Assembly (NCBI GenBank): GCA_016785225.1
Contig: JAFBJZ010000354.1
Location: 2,270,001-2,334,000, forward strand
Source: Psettodes erumei
Lineage: Eukaryota > Chordata > Actinopteri > Pleuronectiformes > Psettodidae
Length of the DNA stretch: 64,000 bases
Direction of reading: 5' to 3'
Shown here: piece by piece, positions 43,930 through 58,097 of the stretch
Position numbering within the stretch: position 1 is the first letter of the stretch
Layout: each line of letters begins with the position of its first letter
Notes under the pieces: model-generated
What the model was told of the DNA's origin: nothing
Databases searched by the model: none
Seen by the model: the letters and a program-made list of their open reading frames with translations, nothing else
Translations under genes and position numbers: made by a program

Positions 43930-45907
43930 ATGGTGCTTAAACTCAGCTGTGCTACAGTAACATTAGGATTTCAAAATGTGTTTTAGTACAAATAACAATG
44001 TGTAGCTGATTATTAACACCAAAGGGTACTTTGCATAATTTTCACCATATCAAATCTTTAGTTGATCAAGCATTGACATTTAGGGAGTGTGGATACTTTG
44101 AGAAAGTTTCAAGCTGATCATCTCATCTGTGCCGGAGTAAAACCCAACAGATCAATGTTTGAGATGAAATATGTTTCAGTCTGGCTTGATCTGGATGCAA
44201 ACTGTAGGGGGAGAAAGATTCAACCTATACAGTTGATGGATAAAAGTAGTCAAAGCCCAGCAGAGCTGTGCTATCTCTCTGACAATTACTGTATCTGCAT
44301 GAGCCATTGAAAGTATTCAAACAGAATCATGCTACATCATTTCACCGTGAACTGTGCTTTTTAAGGCATTTTAGGTGCAAGCTTTTGATATAGCTAACTC
44401 TCCGCGTCACAACACTTACAATATGATTTGAAATTAATTGCATAAAGGAGTGGGATAGCTCATTTGTTTATATCCCCCCCTTGTTCATTATTGAATTAAA
44501 TGACAAAATCCAATTAGTAGTGTGCATTAGCCTTTCTTGCAGTTTGATTAAGCAAGTAAAATATTAAGGCTGATGCACAGCCAAATTATGTTGCATTACA
44601 AATCCTCCTAATCACAGGGTTTTTCATTCATGTGCAAAGATTTGCTATAGAAACTCTGAGCTACAGGCTAAACCTTTATATGTCATAGTTTTGGATCAAT
44701 GCCATCAAAACTGACTTGTCCAGAAGATATTATTCTGGGTGCCATTTATGCACTTCATTTTTCCTTGTAATTAATTAAGAATTTGATACGCAGAAAAGAT
44801 TTCTCTTCACTAACCAGTGAAGATCAGGCTGAATAGTTCCATGGTCATCACAGTTATCCTTGTGATGTCCTTTCCATCCTGCTGGACTGTCAGGACAACA
44901 AACATATGAATAGAAATGACCTCAATTTTGAGGGAATATTTCATTTGGCTTGAGCATATGTTATACATTTCGAGGAATGGCGGCATGTCAGGCCTGCCAA
45001 GATCATCCCCAGGGTAGCTTAAAGATGACAGCGCTCACAGCTAGCACCAGCTTCACCATGCACACATGCTGAATAGTTCGGAAGTCACTACAAATATTTT
45101 ACAAATCAGGTAGAGAATAATGTTTTTGTTTCTCCTCTCTGATTATATTCATTCTTCTTCTTTCCTCCCATAGAGAGTCATGATATTGTCAACTGAAACG
45201 ACCACGAGACAGGGAGAACACCTTTCACTGTGTCCTAGTGTATTACTGTGATGATACGTCTGCTGGAGAACAGCAGCTGTTGGAACAGTTGAAGGTTATC
45301 ACTTCTTATTTCCTCAAAAATGCGGTAGGTGCCATTTATAATCCACTGACTCTATGGAGGAAGGGCTTCAACATGAGGAGAATTCAATACTTCCTCTGGC
45401 TATCTACTGGGGTGTGTAAACAGCTAAAAAATAGAAAGCATGACCCCAATTTGTCCGACGCTTATGACAGATGTCTCTCCTTGCAGGTCAGAATGACTGC
45501 GCAGAGGTTTATTTTGTCTTTCAACAAATCTTTAGCGAGGTGTTGGGACATTACTTTGGCAGAGCTCGTGGTCTGTAATCTGGGTGAATGGCTATGCCAT
45601 ATATCAAAACTCCTGGCATGAGTCCTGGGTTCAAAACAGTTTGAAAAAACAGTAAAGAGTGAGTGAGATGCCCACTCACTGCTTAAAGCGCTCAAGACAA
45701 AAAAGGGTGAATCTGTCCCTGGCATGCATAAGAATACTGGGTTTTAGTTCCACTAGTAATCTGCATCCTGAATGTTTGATTCCAGGGCTTACCATTACCA
45801 TATGTTAGACAAACCTATCTATTTGTCTAGAAGTGTTGTCATAAATGGAAAGCAGCTCAGTGCACTTGACCATTCTACAAAGATAGCCTGATCAATTGGC
45901 GTGCAAG

Positions 45908-45918
45908 CCCCCCCCCCC
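45908..45918 (+). repeat. Poly(C) run followed by A-rich stretch
   Basis: Eleven C residues are followed by an A-rich segment (45920-45950). Confidence 0.85.
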
Positions 45919-48900
45919 TAAAAAAAATAAAATAAAATTTAAGAAAAATGCAAAATAGCAAATATAAGCAAAAATCAAAATAGCAGAGTCTGGAGCTTTG
46001 TCAAAGGGACATCAGTGGAGAAATGGAGCACTCATGAAACAATGGAAGAGAAGGGGAGAGCATCTATTTGCGATAATAGAGTACAAATACAAGCAGCCGC
46101 TCCTTAATGGAACTCCTCACTGTATTGCTCATTGCTGGGCTCCTACTCCACCCCTCCGAAGGCTTAGCAAGATTGAATACACCATATGTTAATCTGGGGC
46201 TTTTCCTCTCGTAAGTGGCACTGACGGCATGGTTTTGGCACTCCCCTTGTCCTTCCCATAATGTATCAATCCAAAAGCTCATTTAGGCAGTCACTTCCCA
46301 AACACCACACAAATAAAGGGACTGGGGCTTTTATTTGGTTGTTAGCTCACTGCTACCCATTCACTTTGTGGATCTTGCACAATTTGTCTACACAGAGGTG
46401 TCCCTCTGTTGTGCTGCATGTGTAAAGACTACCAAACATAAAAGTTTGAAATCACAAAGTTTTACTTGAATGATCACTACAGGTATAAAAGTTGTAAATT
46501 ACCAATTGCCATTGATCAATCCTGTCTTCTAGAAATTAGTTGATGTTTATATTTTACATTTATGCACCATGCCAAATTCATAGAGAGATGTGTGTATATT
46601 TGGGCAGCAAAAGCACTGATAATGTTAATAATGTAAAAAAAAAAATGTTGCAAGCTTAAAGTCGATGATTTTTCATTGCTATTAGTTACTTTGAGATATT
46701 GTATTGCAAGAAAGGATACTACATAAAAACAAATGAAATATCTTTTGTTGATACGTTCAGTATTAACACCTTGTAACATGGAAAATGCAGCAATAGATGT
46801 TTCGCTGTTATACTGACGGAAAAACAAATACATGTTGCAGAGTGGTTTTATGGTGAAAAAATATAATTTCTAGGACAAATAATTTTAATGTTACTGTGTC
46901 ACAATTTGAGAATGGTACAACATTACAATGTGCTAATCCTATACAACCCACCCCTGCCCACCACGCTCTCTGTGTGTGAACTGAGCACTGAGTATTATTT
47001 TGTGAAATCCCTATTTCATCTAACCTTGTAATGATATTCCCTTGTCCTGGCTCAGTAGCAACTCCGCCCCTCCACCAAGTTATCCCGCTTCTGCCGTGCG
47101 GCCATTTTTAGCCCCATAATTTCTTTGGCAGTAAGCTCCTGATGAGGTTGGTCAGGGATGAAGACTTCTATTAACTCAAATGTTGTACATGAAGGAAATT
47201 GCAGACCCATAAAGCAAGGTCTTGTCACTCTCCCAGGTGAGCTCTAGCATGAAGAGCATAGCCTCCCTCTCCTCCCACCGGCAGATTTGCCTTTAAAGTT
47301 TCAGTGCCCGAGGGGAAAGGTAAAAACTTTGGGCAAGCTAATTTATTTTTTTCTCCATTTCTCCAGAGTCCCTGATGCATCTACTGTTTAGTTACAACTA
47401 ACTCCCTGGAAAGAAAACATGCTCCAGACGACAATTAGTTTGAATTGATCTCCTTTTCAATAAATCTGGCTATTTTCAGTGAAAACCATTTAAAAACAAA
47501 AGTCTCTGAGCAGTAATCACATTTAAGTGGGCACTTACAAAACAGCCTAACAAAGGCAGCTGTAGGAGGCAAAGAGGAAAACTAGTTTGAGTCAGTCAAT
47601 ACTTTTTCTGGCGAAGTGAAAGTCTATCCATCTTGTCGCTGAGTGTTTGCTGGATATCGCCCTCATACTGCTTGTGTTCTCATTTCCTGAAATACCCTGG
47701 GATCCAGAGGAAGGTACTGACACTTGTCAGTCTTAATGTCAGCGATAGAAAACTCAATTTATTTCATCTCTTATCTTTTGGTTTATTTTTTCTTTATCTA
47801 CTCACAGTGTTGTTATAGTATATCCCACCAAACTTTCCAGTTGTGTTATGTGACATTGAAAATTAGATAGATAGATTTTCAAAATTAAATGTACACATTT
47901 CCTGAAGTCATGACACATAAGCTGCCCTTAGCTTAGCTCCAGATGCATCTATGAAAAACTCTGGCACACAGCAAACCAGAAGTTGTTTTTTCCCGTTGAA
48001 AATGGACAAAAAACATCTGATAGAATGGCATTTCAATGGAAACTTATACTGGTTCTAAACCTAGATCAAAAGGAGCTACTGTGGGTCAAATAACTTAGCT
48101 ATAAAATAGAATAAAATAGCTATAAATGAAGCAGCAACCAAGTCGTTTTATACCTAATATCAAAATAACAAAAAACTTTATTAATTAAAAATGCTTAAAT
48201 TTAGCTTGCAGTAATTTTTTCTGCAATTTCTTGAAAATTTTGTTGCAGCAGAAATGGTGTTGCTCATGGTCACATTATCTTTGTAGCTGCAATCTGAGAG
48301 GCTGTGTTTTCAGATGATGGCAGCAGAAAACTCTTCTTAAAAAATGTGATGTGATCAAGACAAATTGCTGCTGCCTGAAGAGTTGGTTTGTGATTAAAAG
48401 TTTCTTTTCACAACTTGGGTAAGAAATATAGACTATTAAACACAATTTTTACAGTTCAGAATATTTCAAGATAAATTTGGTCTAAGCTGAATCAGCTGAA
48501 TCAGTTGCATTGACACAAATAGAGCTACACATGGTTTTACTTTGATATTAAGGTTTCAGTATTAATATATCATGTAATGATACTTATTTTCCCATAAACT
48601 GTTCTTGGTAAACCACATATTTTGCTTTGACTGATATGCAAGCAATTAATTAAAAGTTATTTTTGGATATTGCCTTGAATGTTGCATGTACTGTTGCTTT
48701 CAGCTTGACGAGATTTGGACATGAACAGCCTGGATACTCATGGATATTCCACACACGTAAATTACTAAATTAACTCCTATAATTTGGTTGATAACCTCCT
48801 CTGTTATGTCAATAGTATAACATTCCCAGTGGGGTGGGATGTAGTGTAAACCACAAGTGATTAAAGCATGTTATCTGTCCTGCCTTTTGACACTTGTATA

Positions 48901-51900
48901 TCGGGAGGCTGGGTGAAGAAGACACATGCCATCAGGCAATAAACCTTAGTTATTTCCCAAGGTCTAACCGTGTTTACATTAAAAGCTCTGGTCTCTGTTT
49001 TGTGGAGCGTAATATCCCAGCCAGTCACAACAGTGTTTTGGAATATGTCAGTAACTTTTATGTCAAAACAGATGTTTTTCTTATATCCAGATATTCATCA
49101 GCAAATGATCGATTATCAGTTAATCCTGAAAAAATAGATAGTTATCAGTGAGTTGTAAGGAGAGGAAAGCTAGTTTATATCCATGTTGCAAAACTGCACA
49201 GAAAACAATGAGAAAAGACACACACAACAAATGTCGTCAGTGTTGGGCATGTAAATGAAAAATTCATAGGCAATGACTACTAGTTCATCAGTAGCTCAAC
49301 CTTAAATTGAAATCATTGTTCCTAGCTACATTTAGAGTCAAATTTTCCATAAATTCATCTTTATGGGAGTTGTGAATGGATGAAAAAGATCAGGGCTTGT
49401 TTTGTGTTTATGTTCAGCTCCAGCACAAGAGTGTGATATTGGTTATGCAACAGGCACTATAAAAATGGTCAACATATTACATGAACTAAATTGTACAATG
49501 TCTTCCCATATTAATAGATCTTCTTAAGCCAAGTCATGGATTTGGGATGAATCAAGGTGTTGCTGCATTGTAACCAATAAAACAAAACATTCCCTACCAA
49601 AGGTACCATTTACTAAAGAAAACTGTGCCAACTACATGTGGAAAACCTCCCTCTGCAATGCACAATGTTACCTATACCTATGAAGGTGTCTGTCTGCACT
49701 ATAATGAGCATCGGGGTAATGGACTGTTTAATCTGGCCTCAGAGTAGGAATGAATATTATGATTAAGAATATGACAGTGCCACTTCCACACCTTGAGAAA
49801 GTGATGATTCTACATGTGTTGGCTGTCGCCTTGCATTAAACGGCTGTTTCATTACTGTCAGCAACATATGCTGCAATCCCCCTCTTGCCACTGCTGCAGA
49901 CAGCGGAGACTCGTCTCAGCAGACTCACAGAACAAGAACAGAAACATTCACTTGTGCGCATTTTTCCGTAAATATCAATCCAGTTATATGTGTTTATACA
50001 GAAGATACTGTATCATCCTCAACGACAAGTGTCCCCCTGATATCCGGATCAATTTGGTGTCACAAAAATGCCTCAGACAAGAAAGGAGCCCATTTACTAC
50101 CAGAACCCCAGCTGGAAATGTAACACTTGCTGTAATTCATCACCTGTTTCAGGGGAGGTTCACTGCTGGCAGCCATTAGGACTACTGAGGGTTTAACCAC
50201 AGCCCAGCCATGAGTTGTAGTCATAAACTACTAGAGTGTAATCGTGTGGATCTGTATGAGCAGGCTGTGGACTCGGTGATGGAGTGCCCAGACTTCCCTG
50301 AACCTCTGAGCCGGCCAGCATTGGATCATTTAGACTTCATGCTGTTGAAGTGCAATATACAGTAAATATAGATTGTTCTATTCTCACTGGGGCAAAATCT
50401 ATAACCATGACCTAGGAAGCTCTGATCCTGAGCTAACATATGACCAAGGCCAGGTTTGATTGCTGAAGGTAAACAGGGCAATCAATGTAGAAATGCACCC
50501 TCTATGGATTTAAAACAGGTGCACTTGTGATTTTGAGGAAGTTCGTTGGAGAGAGGAGACTGGATATACAACACAGCACACAGAAGTTGGCTGGAACTTG
50601 TTCAACTTCTGGCATAGTTATTTGGTGTTGAAGTGAGTACTGTATTTCACTTGTAGTTAGTTCTTGAGGACCTCTTAGACCTAAAGATGAATAAGGGAAA
50701 TTTTCCTGACCAGTGTTAAAGAAAAGCCCAAACAGAGATGTGCCTTTATGATACCTGAAAAAATTTGAAGAGTCCAGTATTTAGAAATAATGAGGGTTAG
50801 GGTTAATGATTATTAGGTCTTGGTGATAATCTCATATAGTCAGTTATTTACTTTCAGTGGCAACATGAAGTGATGTTATTTTTTACAGAATGAATGATTC
50901 TTAGATAATTTTTAGTTTTTATTAAAATCCACATACATATAAGATGGTAACAGTAGTATTTTTTTTTACATGAAAAGTTTTTTTCTGATTGGAGTGATTA
51001 TTTAATAATATATTATCCATGTATTATTGGAACTGGTTGCTGACATGTCTTTTGATCAAATAAAAGTAAAGGAAGATATTACTACCTACTGATATTGATA
51101 ACATTTTGTTTTGTAATTTGTTATTTTCAGCTCCTATGATAATGTTTGTCACCACCTACAGATTTTAGTACTAAGTTTGCATCCATGGCAGTTTGAATAA
51201 GATTGTTTAACTGTCTAGATTCACTGAAAGGGGTTGTAAACACCGGGGCCAGGGAGGTTAGCTGAGTGTAAACAAGACCCGCTTGTTCAAGAGACTGAAC
51301 TCCCAGTGAACACTGACATGATGATGGAGGGAGTCCGGATGGGACCTTGTCAGCGGGCCACGCTGCCATCCCCAAGAGCAGCGCCACAGCGGATGAGGGT
51401 GCCGCCGTTCTGTCCGTTAACATAGAAAAAATGAGGGAGGTAAGCTGAGGACTGTAAAACAGGGTCAGTGGAGACTCCCTGTGTCCAAGACTCACATCAA
51501 GGGAAGAGGGAAGACACACAAGACTGGCTTTTTAGAGAGAACACATTCACAGAGCAGGCAGTGAATGGAGCTCTGTCAATTTGCCAAAGTAGCTTGAGTG
51601 ATTAACATTTGAACTGTGGCACATCAAGAGCCCCCAGTGGATGAATGGTCATTCTATCAGCCTCATTAGGGGAAAGCTATTCAAGGATGCCAAGCACAAA
51701 TTGCCCAGGCCGAACTGTCAAGCATGGGTTGAGAATGACAATGGCTACCCAAAGTAAATAGTCGTGTCTCATAGATCGCTCAAATCCTCCAGTAAACAAC
51801 ATTCAGAGCCAAGATAAGCAATGAGCTTCTTAAACTGATGGAGTGTGTCATAATCATAACCGGTGTAGCACCATGGTAAATCACTTCAATGTGGTTGCCT

Positions 51901-52085
51901 CCCCAGAGTAAATAGCATCATGAGATGGGCATTTTAGTACCCAGTCAACGGATTGCAATCAAGACGTTGATTTTCTGATTTATGCACGATCATTTGAACA
52001 CTCCTAAACATGCAAACATATATGTTGTACTTTTAGTTGAGCGTGTGTGGTTTTTTTAAGGTCATCAATAATAACATGTGTTGAA

Positions 52086-52119
52086 AACTCCATGAATTAA
52101 CTGCTTAATTCATGGAGTT
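52086..52119. repeat. Perfect inverted repeat, 15-bp arms, 4-bp loop
   Basis: AACTCCATGAATTAA at 52086-52100 and its exact reverse complement at 52105-52119 flank the loop CTGC. No mobile-element body is recognised around it. Confidence 0.9.
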
Positions 52120-54045
52120 ACACCAGCATACAGCATGCATTTACTACATGGTTCCAACTAATGACACAAAAAGCAGCAAGTCCAGCAAATGTGTCAACTG
52201 CCACATTTGTAAAGACACAGCAGTGCCCCGCCAGTACTTCATTCCTTTTCTCTGGCTTTCCTGCCATCTGTGGACCCCTCATCAACAATTTACGGACTTT
52301 ACTCACACATGGGTACAAACAAATGGAGGCCAAGAAAAACAATCATCTATTGTATGAAAAGCCAGTAAAACGTCAGTTTAGAAAAGCAGAAATAAGAACG
52401 ACTTCATATATAAAAAGAAATCTGCATGAATATATATACAAATATGCTTCATACTCTCCATTCAAATTTATTATGGCAAGAAATAAGTTTGCTTACTAAA
52501 AGTTAAGATCCAAAATCCCTCTCATTAATGCAGTAAAGCTTTTCTATCAATTGCTATAAAAAAAATCCACACTTTATTTGTTTTTCGTTATTGTTGAATA
52601 GTATGCAGATGTAGCAAAGATGCTACATGGCTATGATAGCATGCAGCTACTATTGCTCTGCCTGTAAATCAGAGTAGTGAACAGTGTGTAGCATTGCTGG
52701 CTTGATCATTTTTTTATCCTGAAAAAGATAATGTACTAACAAATTACTTCATGGCAGAATTCAATTTTACAAAATAATAACAATACGGCACACAGTTTTC
52801 CCTCTCCTTTTAGCAGTAAATTACTGCTGTTAGAGATATAGAACCATCTCTCTTATAAGTCCTAAGTGAGACTACAGTCAGTTTGGCAAAGAAAATGTTC
52901 ACCACAGTGATTTCTCTCCCACATTTGTTGTTTTGATCCCTGTCTCTTCTCTCTTCAGTTGAAAATCAGCATGATCTTGTTTGATAGACGTGTTTACCCA
53001 AGCTCTGGATGGAATTCATTAGCCATAATTAAGCGTTTACTTGATCAGGAGGGGGGAAAAAAAGGATTATGTGAAGTCAGATTAAAAGGAGCTGAGTGAA
53101 ACCAACGAAGAGATTATCAAGCGCTGCCAGGCAAGCAGGCTGCCTTTGGAGTTGGACCCTCTCTGATCGCTATCTCGTTAGTGCTTTATTCGTCAAGCAC
53201 CAGCTAATGCCGAAAACAAGCTCGGCTTTATCCAGATTCTTCCGCAGAAGCAAAACTCTGGAGATGTTTTATTGACCGAAGGTGGAGTAGATGGGCAGAG
53301 TCAGAGATGAGGATGAAAAGGTCCAAAAGAATCCACCATATCAAAAAGAGACTGAAACTGGTATTTTCATACCTATATTATGCATTTCGATTTTGCTATT
53401 CATTATTAATTAAAAAATCAGAAATTTAAAAAATAAATACTAAATGTTTTTTGGCCACGTGGGGTCAGTTGATCAAACTCTAAACACATAACATGATAAA
53501 GCAGACATCTAATCAACTTAAATATGGCAAACATGTTAGCAAGGAGTTGCTTACATACACATCCAGCATATTCACAAGGCAGCAGTTGTGGAGTTGTGTT
53601 CTGGCAAAATGGCAAATAAAAGCATTCCATTCTCTCTAGTTGCCTCTTTCATATTCTCTTTATTTCCATTTTGGTGTCTTCTCACACTAACACACCAGCC
53701 CAAAACCAAACAGAAAAAAGTTTGGGGTTTTCTGCTTGTAACATCTGCCTGCTGGGGCTGAACGCAAGGCTGACCAGGGTGGTGAGACCGAAGTGAAAGC
53801 AGTTGCAGGTCATAATACCAAAGCGACAAGCTAAAACACACAAAAACATAGAGCTGTGTAGCTGTGGGACTTCTACAACAGACTACCTAAATATTTGTCG
53901 CAATCCCTTCCATTATTAATAAAAATGCTGATCAGTGCAGCTTTAACATCTAAAAACTTAAAAAAGGAAACAATTACCAAATAGCGTTCTACTTGTTACA
54001 TGAGTACATGCACAAGAGCCAACCTTCAGCACCTGGCTTGTTTGT

Positions 54046-54222
54046 CTGTTGTTGTATGTTTCAAGTGTAGGTATTAGTGTATAAACTCATTACATGTATT
54101 TTATGTATTTCCATATGGACCATGTATTTTTGTTTCTATGATGTTGCCAGACTGCCAAAGACAAATTTCCATTTTATGCAAATTTAATGGATAATAAAGT
54201 TTTATCTTATCTTATCTTTTCA
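54046..54222 (+). mobile_element. 3' end of an L2-like LINE (solo tail)
   Basis: T-rich sequence is followed by GACAAATTTCCATTTTATGC, then AATTTAATGGATAATAAAG and a TTTTATCTTATCTTATC terminal repeat. Fish L2-type LINEs end in a CAATTTCC...GGATTAATAAAGTTTTATCTTATC pattern, so this is most likely a 5'-truncated insertion on the plus strand. The left boundary is approximate. Confidence 0.65.
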
Positions 54223-57200
54223 GCCATTACTACTTTTACTGGCTCAATAAATACAATAAACCCATCACAATCAGAACCCAACAATCTGTTCAGCTGCAAG
54301 TTTGCTTTATGTCTTGGAAGTCAAATATACCTGCTGTTTCCAGAAAACCCATTAAAAAAATGCCTGCAAACACAAGCTGCTGCTGCTGCAACACAAAATC
54401 TGCAGCACAACAGATGGGAGGAGCTTCTGGCTGTTGCAAATCCATCCATGGGTTATTACATGTGCGTTATGAAGTTGTCAGTGCGAAAGGTCACCTAGTG
54501 GATAATATATAACTATAACTTTACCTACATTTGGCTAAAAAATAAGCGCTTATCAAATTTCCATTCACCTACTTTTGTGATTTGAGTGAATTGTCCCTTT
54601 AAGTAATATATATATTGTGTTAAAGGCTTCTGTTTTTTCTTGTTCTTGCCTAATGGATAAGACGTAGTTGTCAGCAGAAGAGTAATTCCTCACACTTCGT
54701 CTTTACACATCCCAGTTCTCCAATTATTTTCTCACCACGACCTTCATCCAAGGAGTTTATGTAGGAGATCAGTAATAGAAAGACCCTGATATCCTTCCCC
54801 ACATACAAGTCTATGTGCAATGATTAATGTTAAAGTGTGATTTAAGCTTGACGGTACAGGCTGTTTGATTTGAGGGCTGCAAAAGTACAGCCTGTCGAAG
54901 CTCTGCTGGAACGCTGAGAGGAACCTGTAATGAGGCCTCTGAGAGATGCCAAGTGGTTGGAAACCAAAGCGTACCTGCTGCTGGCGGAGACACATGGCGG
55001 CCAGGCGAGCCAGGTTTAAGGATTACTGGCTTTTCAAAGGGAAAAAAGATGATGGATTTAAAGTTAACGGAATTCTCAATGTTTGTCTTTGAGTCTAACG
55101 TATTTTAAAGCACTAACTTTCCTATCAGGTCACAAAAATAGCATTTTGCAATCTTTGGGCTTAACTGTAAAACAAGTCATGTGTGCTAATCTTTTGTATT
55201 ATTATATAATATATAATATAATTTTTTTTTAACTTGTACATATTACACTAAGACTTGAAACGACTCAAGAGACACTCCTACATGGTCAAAAAGTAAAACG
55301 ATCAGAATGCAAGTTCTAATTATAGTTTGACCCTGTTGTTGGTGGCAGATATCAGGCTGCATCATTATAAATCTACATAACAATCCATCTGCAGGGTTGA
55401 TATCAGTACTTCATGTCCCTCTATGTATGTTTTAAATTGTGCCACCTGGTTCAAAGGTTATTTTGGAAGCACTACAATCCTTTGTGGAGCTGCTACTTTG
55501 TGCATTAAATGACTTTCACAGCTTGCATCTGAATGAAGGGACACAACAGCTTGTATAGTCCTAAAAATGATTGCTACACTCTTTCCAATGATGTAGAAAC
55601 ACTGGCTATTTTATTCACTTGCCTGTTTATTATATACACCTAGCTAAAGCTTATCCAACACTGCATCCTTGCAATAAATCTTACTTTTATTATTAAGTTT
55701 TGGTACAAACTGTGAATGAGAAAGCTGTTTCAACTTTTTGATCATTTTGGAGGATATTGTTTGAGGTGCTGTCGATTTGTATTGTGTTTTATTTTTGATA
55801 TTTAGCCTGTGCTTATTGAAATAAATAGGATGGACAGAATATTAGAAACCCCTCCAGTATAAAGTAATACTCTTATATGATACTTTTTGTGATTATGCTC
55901 CATTTACAGTATTATCACTGTGAACAAAAACCATTTGTTTCATGCAAGAGTAAAGGTTATTTTTGATGAGCGTATTAGTATATTTAAGCACGTGTGTGAA
56001 TTGACATGGATGGGCAGCGTCTATAGCACTAAATGAGATAAAATTGAGCTCTCTGCTTTCCTGTTATGAAAAAAAATTCAGTAGTGGCGGTCATTTTTCA
56101 GAAACACTGAATAAACACTGATACGTGTTTAGAGATTTCTGGAAGGTGTACTTTTCATTTTTGACAGTGCTATGCTTGCCTTCTCCCTACTTTCACAGCT
56201 CCAATTTACACTCAGGTGGGGAAAGAGAGGAGAGGGGCCGTTAGAAATACTAAGAGCTGATTAGGGAATTGGGAGCCAGTGAGTAGGTGGGCAGAAAGAG
56301 TCAGGTGGCTGAAAAGAGGAAAAGGGAGGGTTACTACAGGGTAGAAGGATATGTCAGGGTGTGTGAAATGACAGAATTAGTTATATGGAAAACACAGGAA
56401 GAGAATGAATGAATGCATGAATGAACTTTGACACATGGACATGAATCTTAGAAGGGAATGTGGATCTGTGAATCTGACCTTTCTGTTGACTTTTATACAT
56501 TTTTTAATTGCTGGTTTTGAATTAAAACAGACAGGAATTCCTGTTGTGGTCTTGCCACTGAATTCTGAACAGCATCACAACCGCACGCTTGGCTTATATC
56601 CATTTCCTACAACTATGCAGATAACAGCACTCATTTCCCTCAACGTGTTCCCTTTTGCACAGTGAAATGTTTGCATGTACACACATACGAACACTGCACA
56701 CACACCCCAAAAAGCAAACTACATGAGAGTAGAACAACTTTCACTGTGTGGCAAGAAAATAAATCAGCCTTTACTTGAATATCTGCACATCAGAGCAAAG
56801 CCCTTCGGTTATTGTAATTACAAAGTGCAATAAATAACAGTAGAAACTAGATGTGTTTGCTGTGGCTTTTCTCTGTCCCAGCTGATTTTTTTCTTTAGAA
56901 GATCCCACTGCTGATGTAGCTTTTCTTGAGACAACAAGCCCTGGAGAATTGCATGTCTCAGCAAATATGAGAAATTGACATCAGGGGTAATGAAGTGACT
57001 GAAATAGGAGGCTGCCATAAGATAATGTTATAATGTATTTTGTCTGAGGGATCAGATTTCAGTACAGTGATTATCATGCTTTTGATTACCTTATGGCATA
57101 AGTCTTTAGCTCCTCAACAGATGTTTGTATTCTGTTGGAGACCAAAGCCTTGCATACTGCCAGTATATACAAGGCTCTATGAGTCACTAGTGTGTAACAA

Positions 57201-58097
57201 CACACTATGAAAGTGAGATCAGGACAATGTATGCTGTAGGATGAGTCTTGATATGAAGTGATTTTATGAGTGATGTGATGACCAATAGACCTTCATGTGA
57301 CACAGAGCTTGTTACCTTTACAAAGGAAAACTGACAAAAAACACAACACTGGGTTTCCTGATAAACTAGTATTAACTAGCAATAAAGCGCTACAAAAAGA
57401 TTGACATCAAATTCTGTTGAGCATTTAAAAGAGTCACTCCAGTTTTGCTTGCCAGACAGAAAAGGAACAGTTACACTTCGCTGAAGGTAAATGAAAAAAA
57501 TGCATCTCTTGCAGTTTTTTCCACTGTTATTTTTCTCTCAGCTGTGCCTTCATTGATAGGATACAAAAGAATGCAAAATTCAATTTTAGCATTGTTGGGT
57601 TAGTAAAAGGAAATTATCCTTTCAAGCGGTGTAGGAAATTCCAAGCAGTATCCCACGTTGCTACAGTCAGCAAAGCCAGACTATGCAGCATTAAATCTGC
57701 ATTGCTGTAGGGATACATGTCATATTAGGTTAGGCGGCAAAGGAAATACATGGCTCAAGGTTTCTAGGCTCTGCAGACATTTCATGCATTCTTCGTATGT
57801 GGGACTGCAGAAGAAGCAGTAGGGTACAACTCAGGAGAGCATGCTGCCCTTCCAACCGCCCCTGAGGCCATTGGGCTGTCACTATCACTCTGTAACAAAA
57901 TTCAGCTCTCCAGTTGGATATGTGTGCATTTCAGACATGTATCTGAGTCTTTGCAAGCCAGCATTGTAACGGAGTGAAGTTGATGAAATCTTCTGCATAA
58001 AGACAGTGCTGTGCAAGTTGCTTGAAAAATTTAATTACATTACCGATCAGCAAAAGTGATTAGTTGCTTTGCAGCTATGTTGAAAGTGCCTTTAAGC
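54223..58097. other. Intergenic: no gene recognised
   Basis: AT-rich sequence with a T/A-rich low-complexity run near 55200-55232. There are no exons, clear repeats or structured elements that I can support. Confidence 0.65.

Larger units (their letters stand above)
35469..54045. other. Intergenic: about 18.5 kb without a recognisable gene
   Basis: It holds microsatellites and three unidentified minus-strand or plus-strand open frames (38540-38938, 45238-45621, 51127-51519). Two perfect palindromes lie at 37503-37534 and 52086-52119. There are also unique AT-rich blocks (about 43180-43340, 44440-44800, 52980-53300) that could be conserved non-coding elements. I checked by eye for exons of the genes flanking GRIK3 in mammals and saw none. 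Confidence 0.6.

Noticed and set aside
45238..45621. 127-codon plus-strand open frame
   Set aside because: No recognisable domain, no supporting splice or promoter context, and an overlapping antisense frame at its 3' end (45462-45725).
49814..50179. 121-codon plus-strand open frame
   Set aside because: Cys/His-rich by chance composition, with no ordered zinc-finger spacing and no homology that I recognise.
53550..53940. Possible dispersed repeat ending in GTGCAGCTTTAA
   Set aside because: It feels familiar from fish loci (CTGACCAGGGTGGTGAGACC motif), but I could not recall a consensus well enough to support a feature.
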